A stretch of DNA of 64,000 bases from Sphingomonas glacialis (lineage in GTDB: Bacteria > Pseudomonadota > Alphaproteobacteria > Sphingomonadales > Sphingomonadaceae), in NCBI RefSeq assembly GCF_014653575.1, contig NZ_BNAQ01000003.1, forward strand, positions 458,694 to 522,693, read 5' to 3'. Of the stretch, positions 43,604 through 52,316 are shown piece by piece (positions within the stretch are counted from its first letter, which is position 1; each line of letters begins with the position of its first letter). A program made the translations under genes and the position numbers. The notes beneath the pieces are model-generated. The model did no database searches, was not told where the DNA came from, and worked only from the letters and a program-made list of their open reading frames with translations.

Positions 43604-44008
43604 TCAGGCCGCGCGCACCGCGCGCCACGCCTGGCCGATTTCATCGAGCGTGTCGGCAACATCGCGGAACGGCCGCGGATCCTGGCCGATCGCGGCGGTG
43701 ACGACGGTGTGCCGCGCCCCGCCGTACAATTTGGCGAGCGCCGGGGCGACGGTGCCGCCCGCGGTGAAATCGAGCCCGGCCTCGAGCGCGAAGAGGATTG
43801 CGGTGGCGCGCGTCACCTTGTCGCTCTTCATCGCGTAATTGCCGTGCTCGGCCGCCCAGGCGGCGCCGCGCAAGGCCCGGATCGCTTCGTCATAGAGCAA
43901 TTGGACCAACGCCGGCCCATCGGCCTCGGCGGTTTGCCCGGCGAGCTCGATCTGGCGATACGTCGCCTCGGGATTGCGGCCGAAGGCCGTGGCATAAGCG
44001 ACGCTCAT
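43604..44008 (-). CDS. fliS: Flagellar export chaperone FliS
   Basis: A 134-residue helical protein that binds the C-terminus of unpolymerised flagellin. The family pattern is visible: YRQIELAGQTAEADGPALVQ LLYDEAIRAL near the N-terminus (a split run) and a four-helix length. The ATG at 44008 overlaps the fliD stop (ATGA); the ORF extends upstream to 44026 but those residues lie within fliD. It is the last gene of the 18-gene leftward flagellar unit. Flagellin itself lies 15.6 kb away at the other end of the locus. Confidence 0.85.
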   Translation of the reverse strand: MSVAYATAFGRNPEATYRQIELAGQTAEADGPALVQLLYDEAIRALRGAAWAAEHGNYAMKSDKVTRATAILFALEAGLDFTAGGTVAPALAKLYGGARHTVVTAAIGQDPRPFRDVADTLDEIGQAWRAVRAA

Positions 44009-45531
44009 CCGCCGGTCTTGTTCCACTGGTCGATCTGGGACTGCAACGCCTTGGCACTCGCCTTATAGGCTGCGACCATCGCGTCGGAAGCGGCATATTG
44101 CTTGGTCAGGCGGTCTTGATACGCGGCGGTATCGGTCGTCACCTGTGCTTCTGCGTCGTTCACCTTGGCGAGCTTGGCGGTGTAGAGCGCAGTGCTGCCG
44201 ACGAGGCCGGTGCTCTGGGCCTGGCCGTTGACGATGACCTTGTTGTTGGTCGCCGCGCTGGTGATCGCGTTGAGCGCGGCGGCGAGGCCGCCGCCGGTCG
44301 CGCCGGTGCCGTTGGCGAACAGCGCCTCGACTGCGGCAGGGGTCTTGAGCAAGGCGGTGTTGAGCTTGGTCGAATCGACGCTGAGCGTGCCGTCCTTGTT
44401 GGTCGCGACACCAATCGAGGCGAGATTGACCGGATCGCCCGCCGCGCCCCCGCTCGACAGCGGCGTCACGGTGAGGCCCCGCAGCGAGCGCAGCAAGTTG
44501 GTCGCGTTATAATCGCTGCGCAACGGGCCCGTCGCCGGGTCGGTTTCGGTCTTCAGCTCGGCGAGCACTTGGTTGTAGGTCGTGACGAAATCGGTGACGG
44601 CTTGCGCGATCCCGTCGCGCGGCGTCGTGCTGCCGAGCGAGACGGGCTTGGCGACCGAAGTGGTACCGCTGGACGTCGTCGTGCTGGTCCTGGGGGAGAC
44701 GCCGGTGAGCGTCAATTTCACCCCGGCGACAAGGTCGCTGATCGTGTTGCTCGTGCGCTCGACGCTCACGCCGTCGACGGTCAGATTGGCATTGCCGGCA
44801 TTGCTGTTGATGCTCGCGGCGGCGGTGCCGCTGCCGCCGCCGACGTTCAACTGCGACAGGTTGCCAGTGCCGCTCAACGTGAAGGCCTGTGCGGTTCCGG
44901 TCGGCCCCTTCATCGACAGATATGCAGCGCCGTTGACGTCGGTCACCACGCTCGCGGTGAGACCCTTGCCGCTCGCATTGATCGCCGCAGCGACATCGGT
45001 GAGCTTGGCGCCCTGAGCGATCGCAATCTGGATCGGAGCGGATGAAGTGGTGAGCGAGGAGACCGCGCTGTCGGCCGCCGTGCCGAAGGTGAGCGTCAGC
45101 GTGCCCGCGTCGAAGGTCGGCGCGCCGCTTGGAAAACCCGCGATCGCGGTCTGGGCGGTGGCGAGCGCGTTGACGGTCACCTGCGTCGACAGACCGGCCA
45201 GCTTTGCGCCGGGCAGCGCGGTTGCCGTCAGCACCGACGCGTCCGAGCTGGTCGGCTGCGATGCGAGCGATCCGCCGGTAACGAGCGAGGTCAGCGCCGA
45301 GGCAAAGCTGGTGATCGCGCTCTGTACCTTGGCGACCGAGGAAATCTGTGCGGTGAGCGCGGTGTCCTGCGCGCTGAGCGAGGCGTTCTTCGCGGCGAAT
45401 TGTGCGCTCACCAGCGACTTGATCAGGCTCGCCGTATCGACCCCCGACCCGGCACCGAGCGAGGTCAGGATCGACGAGCCCGACACCGTGGCGGTCGAGG
45501 TCGTCGGAGTGGTCGCGGTGGTCGTCACCAT
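44005..45531 (-). CDS. fliD: Flagellar filament cap protein FliD
   Basis: A 508-residue hook-associated protein 2 that caps the filament and folds incoming flagellin. The N-terminal D0 region (GSGVDTASLIKSLVSAQFAA, about residues 32-51) and the C-terminal D0/D1 coiled coil (YTAKLAKVNDAEAQVTTD to the end) are well conserved, while the middle is Ala/Thr/Ser-rich and variable. It lies 54 bases downstream of flhB, a rather wide gap for this unit, so it might also be transcribed separately. Confidence 0.92.
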   Translation of the reverse strand: MVTTTATTPTTSTATVSGSSILTSLGAGSGVDTASLIKSLVSAQFAAKNASLSAQDTALTAQISSVAKVQSAITSFASALTSLVTGGSLASQPTSSDASVLTATALPGAKLAGLSTQVTVNALATAQTAIAGFPSGAPTFDAGTLTLTFGTAADSAVSSLTTSSAPIQIAIAQGAKLTDVAAAINASGKGLTASVVTDVNGAAYLSMKGPTGTAQAFTLSGTGNLSQLNVGGGSGTAAASINSNAGNANLTVDGVSVERTSNTISDLVAGVKLTLTGVSPRTSTTTSSGTTSVAKPVSLGSTTPRDGIAQAVTDFVTTYNQVLAELKTETDPATGPLRSDYNATNLLRSLRGLTVTPLSSGGAAGDPVNLASIGVATNKDGTLSVDSTKLNTALLKTPAAVEALFANGTGATGGGLAAALNAITSAATNNKVIVNGQAQSTGLVGSTALYTAKLAKVNDAEAQVTTDTAAYQDRLTKQYAASDAMVAAYKASAKALQSQIDQWNKTGG

Positions 45532-45585
45532 ATCATCGTCCCGGAAAAGCGCTCAGTTGGAAGAACGACGAAACGCCTCGAAAAT

Positions 45586-46719
45586 TTAGCTTTGTTTCAC
45601 ACCATTCTCATCGAAGCGCGCGCTTGGCGGGACCTGGACCGACGGCGGCACTGCGGCGGCGCCCGCCTGGCTGTTGAGCCCGAAGACGAAGGCGAGGATC
45701 GTCGCGAGCGCGACGTAGAGATCGTCGCGGACCTCCTGGCCCTCGCGGCTGGTGTAATAGACCGCGCGAGCGAGCGAGGGATATTCGAGCACGGGCACGC
45801 GCGCCTCGGCACCGAGCTCGCGGATCGCGAGCGCGATCACGCCGCGACCCTTGGCGACGACGACGGGGACTTGGTCGGTCTCGCGATTGTAGCGCAGCGC
45901 GACCGCGAAATGCGTCGGGTTGGTGAGGATGACGTGCGCTTCGCTCACCGCGCTGCGCATCGAGCGTTTCGACATCTCGCGCTGGCGCTGGCGCATCGCG
46001 CCCTTGGCCTCGGGCGAGCCTTCGCTCTCCTTATGCTCGTCGCGCAGATCCTGTTTCGACATCCGCAATTTGCGCAGCAGCTGGAAGATCTGCAGCGGCA
46101 CGTCGATCCCGGCGATCACGACGAGCCCGCCCGCCATCGCGAACAGCACGCCGGTAAAGGTGCTGCCGAGCACGCCGACCGCGGTGCCGATATTGGTCGA
46201 GGCGAGCCCGATCGTCGCATGCGCGACTTGATCGAGCATGTGCCAGCCGATCGCGCCGAGCAGCACGACCTTGAGCAGCGACTTGCCAAGCTCGATCCAG
46301 CCCTGCGGCCCGACAATCCGTTTCAATCCCGCGCCGGGGTTGATCCGCGACGCCTTGGGGGCGAGCAGCGATCCGTTGAAGCTGAGATGCCCGAGCCCCG
46401 CCTGGCTGACGATCGCCGCGACGATCGTCATCGCGAGCAGCGAGATGAGCGACGGCGCGAGCTTCCAGCCGCTTTGGACGAGCGGGCGGAAGGGCGAGAA
46501 ATCTTCGATATCGCGGTGATCGAACGCGAAGCTCGCGGTCATCACGTCCTTGCACGCGCCGACCAGCGACGGGCCCATGAAGGCGAGCCAGCCGCAGCCG
46601 GCGAGCATCATCAGCGCCGTCGCGAGTTCGCGGGATTTGAGGACATCGCCCTTTTCGGCCGCGTCGCGTTTGCGCTTGGCGGTTGGTGCTTCTGTCTTTT
46701 CGCCGAATTCGTCTGCCAT
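45586..46719 (-). CDS. flhB: Flagellar export-gate protein FlhB
   Basis: A 377-residue export switch protein of the flagellar type III apparatus. The N-terminus (EKTEAPTAKRKRDAAEKGDV) precedes four membrane helices and a cytoplasmic domain with the self-cleaving NPTH at residues 267-270 (ILTNPTHFAVALRY). Cleavage there changes export from hook to filament substrates. The ATG shares a base with the fliR stop. The C-terminal tail after about residue 350 is longer than usual and Pro/Val rich. Confidence 0.95.
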   Translation of the reverse strand: MADEFGEKTEAPTAKRKRDAAEKGDVLKSRELATALMMLAGCGWLAFMGPSLVGACKDVMTASFAFDHRDIEDFSPFRPLVQSGWKLAPSLISLLAMTIVAAIVSQAGLGHLSFNGSLLAPKASRINPGAGLKRIVGPQGWIELGKSLLKVVLLGAIGWHMLDQVAHATIGLASTNIGTAVGVLGSTFTGVLFAMAGGLVVIAGIDVPLQIFQLLRKLRMSKQDLRDEHKESEGSPEAKGAMRQRQREMSKRSMRSAVSEAHVILTNPTHFAVALRYNRETDQVPVVVAKGRGVIALAIRELGAEARVPVLEYPSLARAVYYTSREGQEVRDDLYVALATILAFVFGLNSQAGAAAVPPSVQVPPSARFDENGVKQS

Positions 46720-47498
46720 CAGCCGAGCACCAGCGATTGTGTCGCAGCCAGGCCTTCATCGATGATGACGAGCAGGTAATCGCCCATCGCCGGAAAGCCG
46801 AGCGCGAGCGCGACGACGCCGACCGCAAGGCTCGCCGGCAGCCCGACCGCGAACAGGTTGAGCGACGGTGCCGAACGCGAGATCATTCCGACGACGAGGT
46901 TGAGGCAGAGCAGCAGGAAGCCGACCGGAAGTGCGAGCAGGAGCCCGGCGAGGAAGGTATAGCCGCCGAAAAAGGCGATGTTCTCGAGCTGTTGCGGTTT
47001 CAGCCAGGCGCCGCCGGGCGGGAGCGCGACATAGCTTTTCACGATCATCTCGACGAGAATCAGGTGGCCATTGACGCTGAGGAACAGCAGCGTGAGCATC
47101 ATCGAGAAGAACTGGCCGAGCGCCGGGGTCGACTTGCCGTTCTGCGGGTCGATGGCGGAGGCGAAGCCGATCCCCATCGACGTGCCGATCAGCTCGCTCG
47201 CGATCATCGGAGCGGCAAACGCAATCTGCAGCACGAAGCCGAGCGCTAGCCCGACCAGTGCTTCGGCGGCGACCGAGAGGATCGTGGCCAGCGCGAAGAC
47301 GTGTTCGGGCGGGGTGATCGGGTGGACGCTCAGCACGAGCACGCCGATCGCGCCCGACAGCGTGACGCGAACGACGAGCGGGATCGCGACGGCGCTGAAC
47401 ACGGGCGCGGCGACGAAGGCAGCACCGACGCGGACCATCACGAAGATCAACGCCCAGAGCTGCGGTTCGATCGACAGGCCGAAGCCTAAGGGACTCAA
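46719..47498 (-). CDS. fliR: Flagellar export-gate protein FliR
   Basis: A 259-residue membrane protein that forms the helical export channel with FliP5Q4. It shows six or so hydrophobic segments and family pieces such as RVGAAFVAAPVFSAVAIPLV near the N-terminus, then ELIGTSMGIGFASAIDPQNG. It follows a 190-base gap after fliQ that contains the structured palindromes, and overlaps flhB by one base. Confidence 0.93.
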   Translation of the reverse strand: MSPLGFGLSIEPQLWALIFVMVRVGAAFVAAPVFSAVAIPLVVRVTLSGAIGVLVLSVHPITPPEHVFALATILSVAAEALVGLALGFVLQIAFAAPMIASELIGTSMGIGFASAIDPQNGKSTPALGQFFSMMLTLLFLSVNGHLILVEMIVKSYVALPPGGAWLKPQQLENIAFFGGYTFLAGLLLALPVGFLLLCLNLVVGMISRSAPSLNLFAVGLPASLAVGVVALALGFPAMGDYLLVIIDEGLAATQSLVLG

Positions 47499-47500
47499 AT

Positions 47501-47662
47501 TCCCCTCCCGCTTGCGAGTTCGAGGTCGGTCATGCCCCCGGCATGACCTGAACGATGCGGGGCATCGTTCACCTCGAACTGCGTTAGGGGAGGGAATGAC
47601 CTGGAACCATGCGAAGCGCTTGTGACAGGCCCTCCCCCAGCCCCTCCCGCAAGCGGGAGGGG
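47501..47662. repeat. Composite palindromic element (cloverleaf-like) between fliQ and fliR
   Basis: Nested inverted repeats. An outer stem AGTTCGAGGT (47517-47526) with ACCTCGAACT (47571-47580) is perfect over 10 bp. It encloses two perfect 9-bp hairpins with 3-base loops: GGTCATGCC/GGCATGACC (47528-47548) and GAACGATGC/GCATCGTTC (47550-47570). A separate hairpin CCCCTCCCGC/GCGGGAGGGG (47641-47662) follows, and a matching TCCCCTCCCG lies at 47501. It interrupts the otherwise tight flagellar unit. Confidence 0.85.
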
Positions 47663-47688
47663 AGCAGAAGAGCGCCCCCCCACGGTGA

Positions 47689-47958
47689 TCATCGCACCAG
47701 GTCCGGGATCCGCTCGAAGATCCCGAGCGTGAAATCGCACAGCAGCCCGATGATCAAGCTGCCGAACACCAGCAGCGAAACCGCCACCACCAGCAGCTTG
47801 GGCACGAACGACAAGGTCTGCTCGTTGATCGACGTCGCCGCCTGGATCATGCCGGTGATCAGCCCAGCCAACAAAGCGGGAATGAGGATCGGTGCCGAGG
47901 CGAGCGCGAGCACCCACATCGTCTGGTTGGCGATCGTCAGGAAATAGTCCGCGTCCAT
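47689..47958 (-). CDS. fliQ: Flagellar export-gate protein FliQ
   Basis: An 89-residue two-helix membrane subunit of the export gate. It contains the family pattern APILIPALLAGLITGMIQAA and TSINEQTLSFVPKLL, which bridges the two helices. Four copies surround FliP/FliR in the known structure. It lies 4 bases after fliP. The element at 47501-47662 separates it from fliR. Confidence 0.93.
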   Translation of the reverse strand: MDADYFLTIANQTMWVLALASAPILIPALLAGLITGMIQAATSINEQTLSFVPKLLVVAVSLLVFGSLIIGLLCDFTLGIFERIPDLVR

Positions 47959-47962
47959 CGCG

Positions 47963-48820
47963 CTAGTTCACAAAACTGTTGGCAAGCGAGCCCATCGTCA
48001 GCGCCCAGCCATCGACCAGCACGAACAGGAGCAGCTTGAACGGCATCGAGATGATTGTCGGCGACAGCATCATCATGCCGAGCGACATCAGCACGGTCGC
48101 GACGACGAGATCGATCACGATGAACGGCAGGAACACGAGAAACCCGATCTGGAACGCGGTCTTGAGCTCGCTCGTCACGAAGGCGGGGAGCAGCACCGAG
48201 AACGGGATCTGCTCGGCATTCTGGTACGGTCCGCTCTTGGCGATGCCGGCGAACATCGTGATGTCCTTCTTGCGCGTCTGCTTGGTCATGAAGGCGTGGA
48301 GCGGCACGCCCGCCGCCTTGATCATGTCGGTCGCGCCGATCTTGTTGGCGGCATAGGGCTGGATCGCGCTTGCGTTGATCTGGTTGATCGTCGGCGCCAT
48401 CACGAAGAACGACAGGAACAGCGCGAGCCCGATCAGCACCTGGTTGGGCGGGGTCTGCTGCAGCCCCATCGCCTGGCGGACGATCGACAGCACGATGATG
48501 ATCCGCGTGAAGCTTGTCATCATCAGCAGGATGCCGGGCAGGATCGTCAGCAGCCCCATGACGATGAGCAGCTGCAGCGACAGCGCCAGCGGCGCATTGC
48601 CGCCGCCGAGATCCTTCAGCGCGCGGTCCGCCGCGTCACCTGCGCCGGGCGCGGGCGGCGTGGCGAGCGGTGCGGCTTGCGCGAAGGCGGGATGCGCGAC
48701 GATCAGCGCGAACAGGATGCCGAGCACGACGAGCGCGATCTTGCCCCACGGCGCGACGCGCGGCGCAGGCGTGCGAATGAGCGCCGGGCCCGAGCCCTTG
48801 CGGACGACGCGCACGCTCAT
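47963..48820 (-). CDS. fliP: Flagellar export-gate protein FliP
   Basis: A 285-residue core subunit of the export gate. The N-terminal part has a signal-anchor segment (about residues 27-48, ending AHPAFA) and an Ala/Pro linker, then LTILPGILLMMTSFTRIIIV, RQAMGLQQTPPNQVLIGLAL and, near the end, SLGMMMLSPTIISMPFKLLL. The ATG at 48820 overlaps the fliO stop (ATGA). The frame extends to 49069, but those residues are out-of-frame fliO. Confidence 0.95.
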   Translation of the reverse strand: MSVRVVRKGSGPALIRTPAPRVAPWGKIALVVLGILFALIVAHPAFAQAAPLATPPAPGAGDAADRALKDLGGGNAPLALSLQLLIVMGLLTILPGILLMMTSFTRIIIVLSIVRQAMGLQQTPPNQVLIGLALFLSFFVMAPTINQINASAIQPYAANKIGATDMIKAAGVPLHAFMTKQTRKKDITMFAGIAKSGPYQNAEQIPFSVLLPAFVTSELKTAFQIGFLVFLPFIVIDLVVATVLMSLGMMMLSPTIISMPFKLLLFVLVDGWALTMGSLANSFVN

Positions 48821-49074
48821 TTGCCGTCGCCGCGATCGAGCAGCGCAACGCCGGTGCGGCTGACCGAGACGAGCAGCTTGCGCCCCTCGAAATCGAGCAC
48901 CGCGACGCGCACGCTCGGCGAGATCATCATCGTCTCGACGACTTTCAGCATCCGGTTGGACGGCTGGCCGGGCATGCGCGATTCGAGTTTGCGCCACGCA
49001 TAGAGGCACCCGATCATCAGCCCGCAGACGAGCGGCAGCAGCACGACGAGCTTGAGGATGTACGACCACATCAT
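48817..49074 (-). CDS. fliO: Flagellar biosynthesis protein FliO
   Basis: An 85-residue protein with one N-terminal membrane helix (YILKLVVLLPLVCGLMIGCL) and a small cytoplasmic domain (SVRVAVLDFEGRKLLVSVSR). FliO is a chaperone for FliP assembly. It is short, but the position between fliN and fliP and the tail pattern match FliO. The start is one of two adjacent ATG codons (49074, 49071). It overlaps fliP by 4 bases and starts 4 bases after the fliN stop. Confidence 0.87.
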   Translation of the reverse strand: MMWSYILKLVVLLPLVCGLMIGCLYAWRKLESRMPGQPSNRMLKVVETMMISPSVRVAVLDFEGRKLLVSVSRTGVALLDRGDGK

Positions 49075-49078
49075 GGCG

Positions 49079-49369
49079 TCACCCGCGCTTTTCTGGGCTG
49101 ACCAGCTCGGTCATGCGCACACCGAAATGGTCGCCGACCATCACCACCTCGCCGCGCCCGATCAGCGTGCCGTTGACGAGCACGTCGAGCAGTTCATTGG
49201 CCTGGCGGTCGAGCTCGATCACGCTCGTCTCGCCCAAAGCGAGCAATTCGCGCAGCGTCAGCGAGGTCGAGCCGATCTCGACGGTCAATTTGACGTCGAC
49301 ATCCTGCAGCAGCCGGAAATTGGCCGCCAGGCTGGTATCGACGGGGAAACCGCCGCTCATCTCGCTCAT
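49079..49369 (-). CDS. fliN: Flagellar switch protein FliN
   Basis: A 96-residue C-ring protein. It is essentially one SpoA domain: LLQDVDVKLTVEIGSTSLTL, then GETSVIELDRQANELLDVLV and GRGEVVMVGDHFGVRMTELV. There is no long N-terminal extension, so it is a short FliN. Its start overlaps the fliM stop by 4 bases. With FliM and FliG it forms the rotor switch and an export-docking platform for FliH. Confidence 0.93.
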   Translation of the reverse strand: MSEMSGGFPVDTSLAANFRLLQDVDVKLTVEIGSTSLTLRELLALGETSVIELDRQANELLDVLVNGTLIGRGEVVMVGDHFGVRMTELVSPEKRG

Positions 49370-50334
49370 TGCAGTCCACCCCTGAGATCACGTTCTAAAT
49401 CGTTCGAAATTGTCGTCAGCCGGATCGCGGCCTTGCCGTTCGACGTGCCGACCGTCCCCGCCCCGAGCCGGTCGCCGCCGATCATCACCGGCACGTCCTG
49501 GCCGACGGTGATCGGGATTACGTCGCCGGCCTTGAGGTCCATCAGCAGCTGGAGCGAGACCATCGGCTCGGCGAGCACCGAGCGGACCTCGAAGCGCACG
49601 TCCATCACCGCGCGGGTGAGACTGTTGCGCCACGCGGGATCGGGCTCGGCGGTCTTGTGGACCTTGCCGGTGAGCGACGGGCCGTGCGGCTTCAACGCCG
49701 CGACCGGATAGAGCAGGTCGAGAAACACCGGCTTGGCCGTCCCGACCGCGATCCCGAAGCGCGTGATCACCACGGCATCCTCGACATCGAGTTCGGGGAT
49801 CAGCGACGGGTTCGCCTCGACGCGGCCGGGGGTGAACTCGATCCGCGCGAGCGGTTCCCACGCCGCCTGCATCGGCAGCGCGAGCATCGCGCCGAGCCGC
49901 GTCATCATCGCCTCGGCGGCCGGCGTGAATTCACTGCCGATATCGCCGGCCACCGCGCCGGTGCCGCCGAAGAACAGATCGAGCAGTTCAAGCACGAAGC
50001 GCCCGTCGAGCACCGCGAGCGCCTGGCCCGAGGGCAGCGCGCCCGCCGACGCCATCGTCAGCGGCAGCCATGCGGTCAGCCCGTCGGGACGTTCCGCGCG
50101 GTAATCGGCGAGGCGTTGAACGACGAGCGGCTCGGCCCAGGTGCGGCATTCGCGGCGCAGCAGCGGCTCGAACACCGCGCGCACCCCGCGCGCGAGCCGC
50201 GCCGAGAGATGCTGCACCGTATGCAGATCGCCGAACGGGTTGAGATTGGCGGCCCCGAGCGTCGCATGCGCGGCCTCGCGGCGCGGACGTTCGCGCCGGT
50301 CGCTTGGTGCGTGCTGAAGGCCTTCGTTAACCAT
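49366..50334 (-). CDS. fliM: Flagellar switch protein FliM, lacking the EIDALL peptide
   Basis: A 322-residue C-ring protein. The middle CheC-like domain has the FliG-contact GG loop (LDLFFGGTGAVAGD, about residue 118) and the C-terminal SpoA domain ends with VIPITVGQDVPVMIGGDRL. Canonical FliM starts with a LSQDEIDALL peptide that binds phospho-CheY; here the N-terminus is a basic, unrelated run (SDRRERPRREAAHATLG). The ATG is 3 bases after the fliL stop, so an N-terminal misassignment is unlikely. It overlaps fliN by 4 bases. Confidence 0.9.
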   Translation of the reverse strand: MVNEGLQHAPSDRRERPRREAAHATLGAANLNPFGDLHTVQHLSARLARGVRAVFEPLLRRECRTWAEPLVVQRLADYRAERPDGLTAWLPLTMASAGALPSGQALAVLDGRFVLELLDLFFGGTGAVAGDIGSEFTPAAEAMMTRLGAMLALPMQAAWEPLARIEFTPGRVEANPSLIPELDVEDAVVITRFGIAVGTAKPVFLDLLYPVAALKPHGPSLTGKVHKTAEPDPAWRNSLTRAVMDVRFEVRSVLAEPMVSLQLLMDLKAGDVIPITVGQDVPVMIGGDRLGAGTVGTSNGKAAIRLTTISNDLERDLRGGLQ

Positions 50335-50337
50335 GCC

Positions 50338-50931
50338 TCACTGAACAACAAAATTGGTAAAGTAAACGTTACCAACGCCTCCGAAACCTTCCTTCTGCTT
50401 GAGCGTGTCGTTGATCGCCTTGGCGATGCGACGCTGGAGCAACTGCTTGCCAGTGCTCGAAAAAACCTGCTCCTCGGTAGTGTCGCCAAGCGCCATCAGG
50501 ATCGCCGAGCGAACGGCGATTTCATTGGTCTTGATGTTTTCGACGACGGTATCGTCGTACGGAGTCGACACCGCGATGCCGACCTGGACGAAGTGCACGC
50601 TGTCCTGGAGGTTCGAGGTGAACTCCTTGTCCATCGCGTAATAATTGGAGGCATATTTGTCGCCGCCGGTGCCCGTGGGGGGCTTGTGGCCGCCTTCCTT
50701 GGCCTCGCCGCCTTCGCCCGATCCGGCACGCTTCTGCTCGGTTTTAGGGACGAGCCGCGGGCCGCTCGGTTCGGCCGCGCCCTTGCCACCGCCGATCAGT
50801 CCGGCGTTCATCGCGTACAGCGCGCCGCCGACGCCGCCGCCGACGAGCACGAGCGCGCCGACCACGAGCAGGATGATCTTCATCATCCCGCCCTTCTTCT
50901 TCTTGGGGGTTTCCGTGACGGTCTCACTCAT
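50338..50931 (-). CDS. fliL: Flagellar basal-body protein FliL
   Basis: A 197-residue stator-associated protein. It has a cytoplasmic basic N-terminus, one membrane helix at about residues 18-40 (IILLVVGALVLVGGGVGGAL), and a periplasmic domain with YYAMDKEFTSNLQDSVHFVQ and a C-terminal VYFTNFVVQ, both typical. FliL surrounds MotB and supports motor torque. A Gly/Glu/Lys-rich linker lies in between. It precedes fliM by 3 bases. Confidence 0.9.
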   Translation of the reverse strand: MSETVTETPKKKKGGMMKIILLVVGALVLVGGGVGGALYAMNAGLIGGGKGAAEPSGPRLVPKTEQKRAGSGEGGEAKEGGHKPPTGTGGDKYASNYYAMDKEFTSNLQDSVHFVQVGIAVSTPYDDTVVENIKTNEIAVRSAILMALGDTTEEQVFSSTGKQLLQRRIAKAINDTLKQKEGFGGVGNVYFTNFVVQ

Positions 50932-50950
50932 GATCTGACTCCTTCAAAGC

Positions 50951-52276
50951 TTATGCGACGCGAGCGTCGGATGGGGTTTGGGTCTCTTCAGCCAGCGCGC
51001 GCGGCGCTGGCGTGATGGATGGGGCGGGGCGCGGCTGTGGCGCGGCGCCGGTGCCGCTACCCGAATCGGCCGACACGCTGGTGTCGCCGATCCGCACGCC
51101 GCGCGCGGCGGCGAGTTCGCTCAGTCGCGGCTGTGCATCGGCGATCAGCGCACGCGTCGCCTCCTGCGCGGCGGTGAAGTGGACATGGACGCGGTCGCCG
51201 ACCTGCCGCACCGCGACATCGACGCTGCCCAGGGCATCGGGGACGAGCCGTATCCGCGTGTCGCGCGCGTCGGCATCGTCGCGCAGCGTCTCGATATGCT
51301 CGATCATGCGTTGCAGCCCGGTGTCGCGGGTGAGATCGAGCCCGGACTGGCCGGCATTTCCCGCAGCCGGTACGCTCGCCGCGTCGCCCGCGTGCGTCGG
51401 CGCGCCGACGCCCGGCGTCATCGTACCGGCGGATGCCTCGGGATCGCCACTGCGCTGGGCGCGATCGCGCCAGGCGGTGGCGAGCGCGGCGGCGAACACG
51501 CGCCCGGCGGGTTGTGGCACGGCGCTCGCGATGACCGCCGCGTCGGCCGGCCCCGACGAAGCGAGTGCGAGCGGTTGGGGGGCGTCTGCGGTGGCGGGAG
51601 CGGGCGACGCCGCGTCCTGTCGCGCCACCGCCGCGCGCGTGAGCGCAGTGTCGAGCGCGGCGGTGATCGCCGGATCGAGCGGTGGCAGAACCAGCCGCGT
51701 GTCTTGGTTGGTGGGTGCGCCGGTTGCCGCGAGCGTGCCGGATAGCTCGGGCATATCCGCCAGCGCCGGCAGGGGGCGAGGCTGGCTGTCGGTCCGCGGG
51801 CTAGACCACGCAGCGGTGGTGTGCGGCGTGGAGGCTGGCGGCGTCAGCGCGACGATCGCGCCGGTACTGTCGGCGATTGTCTGCGCAGCTGGTCCCGCGG
51901 CTGTAGATGGCGGAACTGGGGTCGGCGTCGGCGCCGGCGAGCTTATGCCGCCGACGAGTTGGCCGTCAGCAGGTGGCGCGAGCTCGGCTATCACGACGGG
52001 CGCGGAAAGCGGGGACGGCGGCGCCATCCAGATCGGAGGCGTGGCGTCGGCTGAAGCGGTCTTGCTCGGCAAGGCGTTGCCGTCGGCGGCAGCGTCGTGC
52101 CGGTCGTCCTCGCGCGGTGTGCCGGCACCGCGATCGTGCGTGGCGGCCCGCGAATCGAGGAAGGACGCGAGCGTTTGTCCGAATCGCGCTGGATGCGCGC
52201 GCGCTGTCGCCTTGGCCGCACTGGCGGTCGGGCCGATGGCAACGGGGGAGGGCAAAGCGGGCAGAGGATCGATCAT
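50951..52276 (-). CDS. fliK: Flagellar hook-length control protein FliK
   Basis: A 441-residue Ala/Pro/Thr-rich exported protein, mostly low-complexity as expected of the secreted ruler. The conserved C-terminal domain (about residues 330-410) shows DTRIRLVPDALGSVDVAVRQ, then VHVHFTAAQEATRALIADAQ, the form of Flg_hook. FliK stops hook growth and triggers the FlhB switch. The ATG at 52276 was chosen since upstream residues run into fliJ-side DNA. It is separated from fliL by 19 bases. Confidence 0.85.
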   Translation of the reverse strand: MIDPLPALPSPVAIGPTASAAKATARAHPARFGQTLASFLDSRAATHDRGAGTPREDDRHDAAADGNALPSKTASADATPPIWMAPPSPLSAPVVIAELAPPADGQLVGGISSPAPTPTPVPPSTAAGPAAQTIADSTGAIVALTPPASTPHTTAAWSSPRTDSQPRPLPALADMPELSGTLAATGAPTNQDTRLVLPPLDPAITAALDTALTRAAVARQDAASPAPATADAPQPLALASSGPADAAVIASAVPQPAGRVFAAALATAWRDRAQRSGDPEASAGTMTPGVGAPTHAGDAASVPAAGNAGQSGLDLTRDTGLQRMIEHIETLRDDADARDTRIRLVPDALGSVDVAVRQVGDRVHVHFTAAQEATRALIADAQPRLSELAAARGVRIGDTSVSADSGSGTGAAPQPRPAPSITPAPRALAEETQTPSDARVA

Positions 52277-52316
52277 CGGAACTCCGGGCAGGCCGCAAAC
52301 GGCCGTTACCCGGTGA

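Noticed and set aside
47963..49069. FliP with an 83-residue N-terminal extension
   Set aside because: The extra residues are fliO read in another frame; the ATG at 48820 gives a normal signal-anchor FliP.
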